Shown: positions 1-5,272 of the stretch, in pieces
How positions within the stretch are numbered: the first letter of the stretch is position 1
How the letters are laid out: each line of letters starts with the position of its first letter
DNA from: Clostridia bacterium
GTDB taxonomy: Bacteria; Bacillota; Clostridia; Oscillospirales; Acutalibacteraceae
Direction: 5' to 3'
Assembly: GCA_900766945.1 (NCBI GenBank)
Contig: CAAFXD010000205.1
Span: forward strand, 1-5,617
DNA: 5,617 nucleotides
The notes under the pieces: generated by a model
What the model was told of the DNA's origin: nothing
Seen by the model: the letters and a program-made list of their open reading frames with translations, nothing else
The model's database searches: none
Position numbers and translations under genes: made by a program

Positions 1-333
1 AAAACCGCCGCGTTTTCACAGGGCGGCGAATTGCTGCTCACGCTTTCCGACGGCACAGTGCTCAATTTGGGCAAAGCGGTCGGCGCAGACGGACAAAACG
101 GCAGAGACGGCACAAATGGGCAAGACGGGGTAAACGGTAGAGACGGCGTGGACGGGCGCGACGGGCAAGACGGCGTTGGGATTTCCAATGTAGAAATCAA
201 CACGGCAGACGAACTTGTGCTCACCTTCTCTGACGGTACAAGCATCAACCTCGGCAATATTAAAGGCGCAAAAGGCGATAAAGGTGATAAAGGCGACAGG
301 GCGATGCAGGCACAAACGGTACAGACGGTGTGA
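1..333 (+). CDS. Collagen-like modular protein, upstream fragment (5' partial, frame-broken at its 3' end)
   Basis: This frame is open from the first base, so the true start lies outside the window; the TTG at 31 is inside the protein. It encodes the last 27 residues of one beta-type module (ending at 81), ten Gly-X-Y triplets (82-171, rich in GRD, GQD and GVN), a complete 31-residue module (172-264) and the start of a second collagen-like linker (GAK GDK GDK GD). From about base 298 the Gly-X-Y pattern is lost and the frame stops at 331-333, while the pattern resumes at once in another frame (GDA GTN GTD GVN GAD GAD, 300-353). One missing base explains this, so this is very probably the N-terminal side of the same gene as the next entry. 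Collagen-like bacterial proteins are usually extracellular: surface stalks, exosporium filaments or phage tail fibres. No signal peptide or anchor is visible here because the start is missing. The link to the next fragment is firm; the cellular role is inference. Confidence 0.75.
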   Translation, partial: KTAAFSQGGELLLTLSDGTVLNLGKAVGADGQNGRDGTNGQDGVNGRDGVDGRDGQDGVGISNVEINTADELVLTFSDGTSINLGNIKGAKGDKGDKGDRAMQAQTVQTV

Positions 334-851
334 ATGGTGCAGACGGCGCAGACGGTGTCGGCATTGCCGATGTCACAATTTCTGCAAGCGGTGTGTTAAG
401 TGTTACGCTCACCAACGGTACGGTGCTCAACCTCGGCAACATCAAGGGCGCGGATGGCATCGGCATTACGAATGTGGAAATCAATGCGGCAAATGAACTT
501 GTCCTCACCCTTTCCGACGGCACAAGCATAAACCTCGGCAATATTAAAGGCGCAAAAGGTGACAAAGGCGACGCGGGCGCAGACGGTGCGGACGGCGTAG
601 GCATTGCAACCGTTACCGTTGCCACCGACGGTACATTGACCGTTACACTCACAAACGGCACAGCCCTCAACCTCGGCAATATCAAAGGGGAAAAGGGCGA
701 CAAGGGCGATAAAGGCGATACGGGCGCAACCGGCGCCACAGGTGCAACCGGTGCGGCAGGCAGAGGCATTGTGAAAACAGAAATCTCTGGGACGGATTTT
801 GTTATCTACTTTACAGATGGCACCACCGAAACACATGATTTGAGCGTTATA
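1..851 (+). repeat. Tandem 31-residue beta-modules with Gly-X-Y linkers
   Basis: Four complete modules are each exactly 93 bases (172-264, 354-446, 456-548, 594-686), one partial module lies at 1-81, and a degenerate 93-base copy lies at 759-851. Core pattern: GxGI..V.I....L.[LV]T.[ST][DN]GT..NLG.IK. Linkers between them are 90, 89, 9, 45 and 72 bases, i.e. 10, 10 (minus one base), 1, 5 and 8 Gly-X-Y triplets. Modules alternate between two subtypes: NVEI...DEL/NEL..LSDGTSINLGNIK at 172 and 456, and VTI/VTV...LTNGT.LNLGNIK at 354 and 594. This suggests duplication of a two-module unit. Confidence 0.85.
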
Positions 852-1541
852 GTGGCCGATCCAAACGAAAGTGAAATACTGGTGTATAGTTTACTACCGG
901 ATGGTACATACGGTGTTATGGCAGGCGGAATGGCAAAATATGAAGCCATGATCGAACTTCCTGAAACACATAATGGTATTGCTGTTACACAAGTCTTAGC
1001 CGATGGATTTAAAAATTTAACTTCCTTACAAAAAATAGTGCTTTCAGACAATATCATAATTATAAACGATAATGCGTTTTATGGATGTACCGGGTTGAAA
1101 GAAATTGACTTTTCAGAAAATCTCACCGAAATCCATGAGTATTCATTTTATAATTGCACATCATTAAGCGAAATCGTTATACCGCAATCAATTCAATTGA
1201 TCGGAAGTTATGCGTTCTATGAGAGTTCGATTACCAAAATGACATTGCCTTATACCGGTAAAATATGGAAACTCACAAATGTATATAACCAATACAAAAA
1301 CGCCGGTAGCAGTAAAGTGTTATGTACCGCGACTAATAATTATTCGCAAAACTCATATGGTTCCGCATTTACTGAAAGTATAATTAGATCTAATGATGGT
1401 GATGGCAATTATGCAGCGGTATTTGATATGAGCGATCTCCAAGCAACTGCGAATGCTTTTTCAAAATCCGATGTTTTGGATATTACCCCCGCCAGGAACT
1501 TCTATTATTATCTTTCTGCGGCAGAATGGCGTTGTTCTTAA
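330..1541 (+). CDS. Collagen-like / leucine-rich-repeat (BspA-type) modular protein, main fragment
   Basis: This is the continuation of the preceding fragment after a frame break; the GTG at 330 is an internal codon with no ribosome binding site. In order it encodes a 31-residue module (354-446), one linker triplet (447-455), a second module (456-548), five Gly-X-Y triplets (549-593), a third module (594-686), eight triplets (687-758: GEK GDK GDK GDT GAT GAT GAT GAA), a degenerate final module (759-851), then a region opening with LLPDGTYGV. That region contains leucine-rich repeats of the BspA/LRR_5 type at about 950-1250 (I.L......I...AFYGCTGL.EI.F, then SFYNCTSL.EIVIP). The last part (about 1255-1538) I do not recognise. 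The frame ends with the odd tail AAEWRCS. Another frame continues sensibly from 1528 to a stop at 1612-1614, so a second base appears to be missing near 1526. Likely extracellular or surface/adhesion role; a phage tail-fibre or exosporium protein is possible. Composition changes from GC-rich to AT-rich near 840, consistent with a mosaic origin. Confidence 0.75.
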   Translation: MNGADGADGVGIADVTISASGVLSVTLTNGTVLNLGNIKGADGIGITNVEINAANELVLTLSDGTSINLGNIKGAKGDKGDAGADGADGVGIATVTVATDGTLTVTLTNGTALNLGNIKGEKGDKGDKGDTGATGATGATGAAGRGIVKTEISGTDFVIYFTDGTTETHDLSVIVADPNESEILVYSLLPDGTYGVMAGGMAKYEAMIELPETHNGIAVTQVLADGFKNLTSLQKIVLSDNIIIINDNAFYGCTGLKEIDFSENLTEIHEYSFYNCTSLSEIVIPQSIQLIGSYAFYESSITKMTLPYTGKIWKLTNVYNQYKNAGSSKVLCTATNNYSQNSYGSAFTESIIRSNDGDGNYAAVFDMSDLQATANAFSKSDVLDITPARNFYYYLSAAEWRCS

Positions 1542-1614
1542 TTTGAGGGGTACAGGGAAATTAAAGAGTAACTACGGTAATGATTTTATAATTTGGCTTA
1601 ACCAAATTGGATAA
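1528..1614 (+). pseudogene. Frame-displaced C-terminal remnant of the collagen/LRR protein
   Basis: Read in the frame starting GGC at 1528, this stretch encodes GVVLNLRGTGKLKSNYGN followed by DFIIWLNQIG and a TAA stop at 1612-1614. It looks like ordinary beta-rich protein and joins smoothly to the upstream frame (LSAAE + N + GVVLNL) if one A is added in the GAATGG at 1524-1529. The in-frame alternative ends with WRCS and stops at 1539-1541. I infer that the intact gene ends at 1614, leaving 39 bases before the next start codon. It has no start signal of its own and is not a separate gene. Confidence 0.55.
1587..1592 (+). promoter_or_regulatory. Possible -10 element (TATAAT) for the 245-residue gene
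   Basis: A perfect TATAAT lies about 60 bases before the ATG at 1654. No good -35 hexamer is found at 16-18 bases upstream, and the site lies within the probable displaced C-terminal coding sequence. It is the best promoter candidate in front of the gene, but the region is AT-rich and a chance match is likely. Confidence 0.25.
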
Positions 1615-1638
1615 AAAACTTTCATAAAAATATTCATT

Positions 1639-1645
1639 AAAGGAG
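1639..1645 (+). promoter_or_regulatory. Ribosome binding site of the 245-residue gene
   Basis: AAAGGAG lies 8 bases before the ATG at 1654. It is a strong Firmicutes-type Shine-Dalgarno and fixes the start of this gene. Confidence 0.85.
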
Positions 1646-1653
1646 AAATCAAT

Positions 1654-2391
1654 ATGCTCAACACTTACTGCAAATGTGTAAAAGATGTGGTATTACTTGC
1701 CACCCCGCAAAACATAAAAGATGCCGATTTTGCGCTGGACGAAAACTTTATGGTTAAACTGACAAAAGATAACGCCGAAAAAGCGTTTGCTTGTATTCGT
1801 GCAAACAAACGGTATAAAAATCCCGCATATGCGGACTATTATCAAGAAACAAATAAGCACCTGTCCGATTACACAAAACAGGAGTTTATTGAAATTGTTC
1901 GGTTAATTGCCCGCGCAAATTCCACCAGAACCCCGCAAAAGAATGCTGAAATTTTAGGCAGTTACATATACGATAATTGCAAAGTATTTTTAGAAAGCCT
2001 CGAAGAGGGGGATAGAGATTTAATCCCCGAACTTGCAAATTGCAAGGGGTTAAGCCGCAAGGAAAGCAGTTTGGCAAGCAAGATATGCGTGTTCCTGTGC
2101 GAGTTAGAATTTCAAAAATCCAATTTTATAGTGAATGACAATGTTGTGCGCACCGTTTTGCCGTATTATCTGCATTACTATCACATTGACAAAAAGTTAT
2201 GGCAAGATAAAAACGGTTTAAAGGATTTGAATAAGTGCTCCTATGCGGAGTTGTTCGATTTAGTGAAAGCGGTAAAAGGAAAGTCGGAAAACACCCTGAC
2301 TTTCCGCGAAATCGACCACATTTTGTGGTACTGCTACAAAAATGACCCCGTGCGCACTGCCGTTGCAATAGAATTAGCGAAAAAAGCATAA
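1654..2391 (+). CDS. Uncharacterised 245-residue soluble protein
   Basis: I do not recognise a named family. The protein is 245 residues, mixed-charge and mostly helical by composition, with no signal peptide or membrane segment. It is Lys/Asn/Tyr-rich with several Cys residues (6, 8, 47, 109, 130, 145, 149, 195, 227) but no obvious metal-binding motif. The C-terminal half (about 129-180, with KGLSRKESSLASKIC, then a conserved-looking ND.VV...LPYYL.YY) and the end (FREIDHILWYCYK, 218-229) recall uncharacterised bacterial proteins sometimes placed near the helix-hairpin-helix/OGG-like glycosylase fold. That is memory-based resemblance, not a demonstrated homology. The start is set by AAAGGAG at 1639-1645. 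The stop TAA at 2389-2391 forms part of the TAAGGTG that serves the next gene, so the two are probably cotranscribed and coupled. GC content is lower than in the acpS operon, which would fit accessory DNA. Confidence 0.85.
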   Translation: MLNTYCKCVKDVVLLATPQNIKDADFALDENFMVKLTKDNAEKAFACIRANKRYKNPAYADYYQETNKHLSDYTKQEFIEIVRLIARANSTRTPQKNAEILGSYIYDNCKVFLESLEEGDRDLIPELANCKGLSRKESSLASKICVFLCELEFQKSNFIVNDNVVRTVLPYYLHYYHIDKKLWQDKNGLKDLNKCSYAELFDLVKAVKGKSENTLTFREIDHILWYCYKNDPVRTAVAIELAKKA

Positions 2392-2402
2392 GGTGCGTAT
2401 GT

Positions 2403-2594
2403 ATGGCAAGAGAAGCAATCAAAGACTACACCGGCAAAATTCTTGGGTTCACAGAGCGTTCGGGGACGAAAAAGTGGCTTTACACCTTTCACGGTGCAAA
2501 GGTGGGCTACTATGACAGCGCCACAAACAAAACCTACGAATGGACGGGGCGTATGGTGGGGAACGGTGACATTTTAATGACACTGTTGCGCTGA
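2403..2594 (+). CDS. Small 63-residue protein with three aromatic-G-x-x-[LV]-G repeats
   Basis: This small cytoplasmic protein has no signal sequence or membrane segment. It contains three internal copies of a short beta-type motif: YTGKILG (9-15), FHGAKVG (29-35) and WTGRMVG (47-53), ending GNGDILMTLLR. The arrangement resembles small beta-propeller-like or '4-fold beta flower' type proteins of Firmicutes, an identification from memory that I hold loosely. The start ATG at 2403 is preceded by AAGGTG (2390-2395) at a good distance, overlapping the stop of the upstream gene, so the two form a short operon. Transcription ends at the hairpin 42 bases downstream. Function is unknown. The clear repeat pattern, proper ribosome binding site and terminator support a real gene despite its size. 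Confidence 0.75.
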   Translation: MAREAIKDYTGKILGFTERSGTKKWLYTFHGAKVGYYDSATNKTYEWTGRMVGNGDILMTLLR

Positions 2595-2635
2595 AACCAC
2601 ATTGTATTATCATACTTTGCATACATAGCAAAATA

Positions 2636-2668
2636 AAAAGGAACGGTAAAATGCATACCGTTCCTTTT
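2636..2668. terminator. Bidirectional rho-independent terminator
   Basis: A perfect 13-bp inverted repeat (AAAAGGAACGGTA at 2636-2648 and TACCGTTCCTTTT at 2656-2668) encloses a 7-base loop. On the + strand it is followed by TTTTG and further T runs (2671-2683). On the - strand the stem is followed by TTATTTT. It lies between convergent genes, so it can end both the 63-residue gene's transcript and the acpS operon transcript. Confidence 0.9.
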
Positions 2669-2681
2669 GTTTTGCCTTTTT

Positions 2682-3188
2682 TTACCCTGCCTGAAAATCC
2701 GTAAAGGAGACGGCAAAATCCCGCCCGTCCATGGTAAGCGCGAACAGCGCGCCGCTGTCGCGGCTTTGGGTAATTGTGTAGGTGTCGCCCGCGTCGGTCA
2801 TGCCGCTGTAAGTCGCGGTGTCGCCGTTCACGGTTTTTACGCACCGTGTGCCGTCTTTGGCGCTTTGCAATGCGGCGAATAACAGCTTGGCAAACGCCGT
2901 GTCGGGTAACAAATCTTCGGGCGTTTTCACTTCAATCCCCAAAAACGAAAATGTGCATTCGTCCGCGCTTTGTGTGACGGTGAGCGACTGTAAAGCGTCA
3001 GGGCTTGTCAGCACCATTTGTGCCGTGCCGTCGGCAGAGAGCGTCAAATCCGCATTGCAGGTAAACGCACCGTGGGTGATTTCCGCCTTTGCCGTAAAGG
3101 CCTGCGGCAGGCTGAGCGCATTTTTCCAATCGGTATGTTGACATCCGCAGCAAAGCAGAAGTAGCAATGCCGCTGTAAGAGAAGTCAA
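2682..3188 (-). CDS. Small lipoprotein, third gene of the acpS operon (start probably frameshifted)
   Basis: Predicted envelope lipoprotein. A hydrophobic stretch (residues 7-12, Leu-rich) runs into CCGC, with Cys16 as the likely lipidated residue after Gly15, a slightly unusual lipobox. The mature part (about 150 residues) is polar, Thr/Asp/Ala-rich and beta-strand-like (ADLTLSADGTAQMVLTSP, EVKTPEDLLPDTAFAKLLFAALQSA), ending DFAVSFTDFQ. The pattern recalls LolA/YdcC-like lipoproteins encoded beside acpS in other Firmicutes; this is inferred from context and fold-like pattern only. In this frame the only start is TTG at 3188, which has no Shine-Dalgarno and gives a signal peptide without a basic N-terminus. 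Upstream, AAAGG is followed four bases later by ATG at 3205-3207, which is out of frame because of a run of seven A (3192-3198). With six A the protein would begin MHRKKRLTSLTAAL, an ideal lipoprotein leader of 174 residues in total. I take that as the true start. Confidence 0.75.
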   Translation of the reverse strand: MTSLTAALLLLLCCGCQHTDWKNALSLPQAFTAKAEITHGAFTCNADLTLSADGTAQMVLTSPDALQSLTVTQSADECTFSFLGIEVKTPEDLLPDTAFAKLLFAALQSAKDGTRCVKTVNGDTATYSGMTDAGDTYTITQSRDSGALFALTMDGRDFAVSFTDFQAG

Positions 3189-3214
3189 TCGTTTTTTTAC
3201 GGTGCATCCCGCCT

Positions 3215-4750
3215 TTATTCAAATTTGGAAAGCACCTTCGGCAAGACTTTGAGCATTTTTGAGGGCGTGGTGGCACATTTTGAGGTGGCTTTTGCCACTG
3301 CGTCGCCGCAAAGCCCGTGGATATGTACCGCCGCTACTGCGGCCTCCAAGGGCGACAGCCCAATGCACAAAAAGCCCAAAAGCATACCCGCGAGCATATC
3401 GCCGCACCCGGCTGTTGCCATACCGGAATTGCCCGTCAAATTGACGGAGAATTGCTTGCCGTTTGCGGAAATCACGGTGCCCGCGCCCTTTAACACGACC
3501 ACAGCGCCTGTTTTTTCGCAAAGCGACCGGCAGGCGTCCAATCGATTCGCCTGCACTTCTTGTACGGTACAGCCCAACAGCCGCGCCGCCTCGCCCGGGT
3601 GGGGCGTTAAAATGACGGGTGCCTTTGCTTCCCGTACTATATCTATGTCGTTTGCTACGGCGTTTATGCCGTCCGCATCCAAAATCAGGGGGATTTGTGT
3701 GTTGCGGATAACGGATTTTACCAATGCTTCGGTGTCATAGTCTAAACCCAGCCCACAACCAATGAGGCAAGCCGTAGACCTTGACAGCGCGTCTAACAAT
3801 TTCGCTTCACCCTGCATCGAAATCCGCCCGAAGCGGTTGGCGGGCAAAGGACACAAAATCTTTTCGGGCACTGCCGCCGTCACCGCCGCATATGCGCTTT
3901 CGGGGAACGCAAGCCGCACCAGTCCTGCGCCGCTTTCCACGCACGCACCGCTGGCAAGTACCGCCGCACCGGGCATTTCGTAACTGCCCGCCACCACAAG
4001 CGCTTTGCCGAAATCGCCTTTGTTCGCATCAGCGCGTCGCGCAGGGAACAATTCTGCGACATCTTCATCTGTAAAGGCAAACACCTTTTCATACGGCTTA
4101 TGCAGTTGCTCGGGAATTCCGATGGAAACCACTTGAATTTCGCCCGCAAACGCCTTTGCAGGCTGTGTGACCAACGCTTTTTTCAGCGCCATGACCGAAA
4201 CGGTCAAATCCGCTTTTACGGGACGGCTTAAAAATTCGCCCGAATCTGCCGAAAGTCCACTCGGCAAATCAATCGAAACCGTATATCCGTTTGCGGTTTC
4301 CAAAAAGGCAAATAATTCCTGCAAGCTGTCCGGCAATACGCCTGCAAATCCCGTGCCGAACACGGCGTCCACCAAAATATCGGCAGTTTGCAATAGTTTG
4401 CGGTGTGTTTCGGAATTGCGGTCATAGAAATAAATCGGAATGCCGCAGTCCGTCAAGCGGGAGTACATTTCCTGCGCGTTTTCGGCAGTGGGCGCGCCCA
4501 TCACCAAAAAAACCTGCACCTTGTAGCCGTTTTCATACAGCTTTCGCGCGGCAACAAAGCCGTCACCGCCGTTTTTACCCTTGCCGCACAGCACGGCGAC
4601 CGTGCGTTTTTCGGTGTTGTCAAATTTGGAACGAATGACCTTGGCACACGCCGCACCGGCATTTTCCATCAGCCGCAAAAACGAAATCCCGTTTTTATCC
4701 GCGGCACATTCCACGGCTTTTATCTCCTCGGCGGAAAGTATTCGCATCAT
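3215..4750 (-). CDS. nnr: Bifunctional NAD(P)H-hydrate epimerase / ADP-dependent NAD(P)H-hydrate dehydratase (YjeF type)
   Basis: This metabolite-repair enzyme restores NADH and NADPH that have become hydrated: the N-terminal half epimerises S and R forms of NAD(P)HX and the C-terminal half dehydrates them using ADP (known for this family). At 511 residues it has the usual length of the fused form. Epimerase (YjeF_N) signatures: GKGKNGGDGFVAARKL (56-71), DAVFGTGF (128-135), DLPSGLSADSG (161-171). Dehydratase (YjeF_C, ribokinase-like) signatures: NKGDFGKALVVAGS (243-256), SGAGLV (273-278), GCGLG (331-335), LDADGINAV (357-365), LTPHPGEAARLLG (381-393), LKGAGTVI (420-427), and GNSGMATAGCGDMLAGM (440-456) with the catalytic Asp at 451. 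Both halves look complete. Translation starts at one of two adjacent ATG codons (4750 or 4747). The first overlaps the acpS stop as ATGA, and AAGGAG lies just upstream inside acpS, so the two genes are translationally coupled. The lipoprotein follows directly downstream. Confidence 0.96.
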   Translation of the reverse strand: MMRILSAEEIKAVECAADKNGISFLRLMENAGAACAKVIRSKFDNTEKRTVAVLCGKGKNGGDGFVAARKLYENGYKVQVFLVMGAPTAENAQEMYSRLTDCGIPIYFYDRNSETHRKLLQTADILVDAVFGTGFAGVLPDSLQELFAFLETANGYTVSIDLPSGLSADSGEFLSRPVKADLTVSVMALKKALVTQPAKAFAGEIQVVSIGIPEQLHKPYEKVFAFTDEDVAELFPARRADANKGDFGKALVVAGSYEMPGAAVLASGACVESGAGLVRLAFPESAYAAVTAAVPEKILCPLPANRFGRISMQGEAKLLDALSRSTACLIGCGLGLDYDTEALVKSVIRNTQIPLILDADGINAVANDIDIVREAKAPVILTPHPGEAARLLGCTVQEVQANRLDACRSLCEKTGAVVVLKGAGTVISANGKQFSVNLTGNSGMATAGCGDMLAGMLLGFLCIGLSPLEAAVAAVHIHGLCGDAVAKATSKCATTPSKMLKVLPKVLSKFE

Positions 4751-5124
4751 AAGACTTCTCCTTTTTTATATGCGGTGACAAACGCCGCCGCAAGGGTATC
4801 GGTGTGGGTAATGCTCAGCGCGAATTCCAAATTCTGCGCGTCGGCAAGCGCTTTTGCCTGCCCCGAAAGTGCAAAATACGGCGCGCCGAGGGCATCGTGT
4901 AAAACCTCGACCTCACAAAGCGAAAAACCGCGAATCCCTGTACCGAGGGCTTTTGCAAACGCCTCTTTTGCCGCGAATGCGCCCGCCATATGCTGTTCGG
5001 GGTGTTTTTGTGCGGCAAACTGCGCGCGTTCGTTCGCACCAAACACCCGATTTTGGAACGCAGGATTTTCGCAGGACTGCCGCACGCGCGCGATTTCAAC
5101 CAAGTCAATACCGTTTTTTAGCAT
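4747..5124 (-). CDS. acpS: Holo-[acyl-carrier-protein] synthase
   Basis: It transfers the 4'-phosphopantetheine arm of coenzyme A to a serine of acyl carrier protein, making it active for fatty-acid synthesis; AcpS acts as a cytoplasmic trimer. The chosen protein is 125 residues, normal for the family. It opens with MLKNGIDLVEIARV, containing the metal-binding Asp7 in GIDLVEI. The second signature, FAAKEAFAKALGTG (50-63), holds Glu54 and Lys58 of the conserved FxxKEAxxKALGTG motif. The family's C-terminal SISH...A.A.V pattern appears as SITHTDTLAAAFV (104-116). The frame is open up to 5169, but the start at 5124 fits family N-termini and follows AAAGGAG (5139-5145), though at a long spacing of 14 bases. 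First gene of a leftward operon with a clear promoter at 5160-5188; its TGA overlaps the next start as ATGA. Confidence 0.95.
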   Translation of the reverse strand: MLKNGIDLVEIARVRQSCENPAFQNRVFGANERAQFAAQKHPEQHMAGAFAAKEAFAKALGTGIRGFSLCEVEVLHDALGAPYFALSGQAKALADAQNLEFALSITHTDTLAAAFVTAYKKGEVL

Positions 5125-5138
5125 AGTGAATTTATGGA

Positions 5139-5145
5139 CTCCTTT
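5139..5145 (-). promoter_or_regulatory. Ribosome binding site of acpS
   Basis: AAAGGAG on the - strand precedes the ATG at 5124 by 14 bases, longer than the usual 5-10. No alternative in-frame ATG, GTG or TTG lies between, and family alignment supports the 5124 start. Translation may therefore be less efficient than the strong motif suggests. Confidence 0.6.
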
Positions 5146-5159
5146 ATTTATCTGTATGC

Positions 5160-5188
5160 AGTATACCATTTTTCAACGCATTTGACAA
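5160..5188 (-). promoter_or_regulatory. Sigma-A-type promoter of the acpS operon
   Basis: On the - strand, TTGTCA (5183-5188) is separated by 17 bases from TATACT (5160-5165), with TGG just before the -10 forming an extended -10. The predicted transcript would start near 5153, about 29 bases before the acpS ATG. Confidence 0.8.
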
Positions 5189-5225
5189 GAAACCGAAAAA
5201 TACGGAAATACCGTTTGCAAATGCG
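5177..5225. promoter_or_regulatory. Inverted repeat spanning the divergent acpS/nagB promoters (possible operator)
   Basis: CGCATTTG (5177-5184) and CAAATGCG (5218-5225) are perfect 8-base inverted copies whose centres are 41 bases apart, about four helical turns. Each copy overlaps the -35 edge of one promoter, and the axis (5201) coincides with the midpoint of the two -35 elements. The position suits a regulator bridging both promoters; no known operator consensus is recognised. Confidence 0.4.
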
Positions 5226-5242
5226 GAAAAATATGGTACAAT
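5214..5242 (+). promoter_or_regulatory. Sigma-A-type promoter of nagB
   Basis: TTTGCA (5214-5219), 17 bases, then TACAAT (5237-5242); TTGCAA with a 16-base spacer is an equally valid reading. TGG before the -10 forms an extended -10. The predicted start is near 5249, giving a leader of about 24 bases with TAGGTG (5262-5267) as ribosome binding site. Confidence 0.75.
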
Positions 5243-5272
5243 ATGGTTTCAAAATATGAAGTAGGTGAAAGT

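Noticed and set aside
82..758. Repeats considered as a CRISPR array
   Set aside because: Repeats are in-frame coding modules of Gly-X-Y and 31 residues, with no identical short repeats separated by unique spacers of constant length.
260..836. Long open frames on the - strand opposite the collagen-like repeats (169 and 146 codons)
   Set aside because: They arise from the regular base pattern of the Gly-X-Y codons. They give low-complexity proline/alanine- or cysteine-rich products with no ribosome site or family features.
1590..1608. 7-bp inverted repeat AATTTGG-CTTAA-CCAAATT as a terminator after the collagen/LRR gene
   Set aside because: The stem is AT-rich and short, lacks a T tract on the + strand, and lies in the probable C-terminal coding sequence.
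3225..3740. 171-codon open frame on the + strand opposite the dehydratase domain
   Set aside because: It mirrors a well-conserved coding region and has no recognisable domain or ribosome binding site.
5125..5169. Extended N-terminus of AcpS from an upstream start at 5169
   Set aside because: It would place the start within the promoter's transcribed leader and before the ribosome site, and adds 15 residues not expected in the family.
4403..5185. 260-codon open frame on the + strand opposite the hydrate repair gene and acpS
   Set aside because: It lies antisense to two clearly recognised genes, has no matching family pattern, and crosses their promoter.
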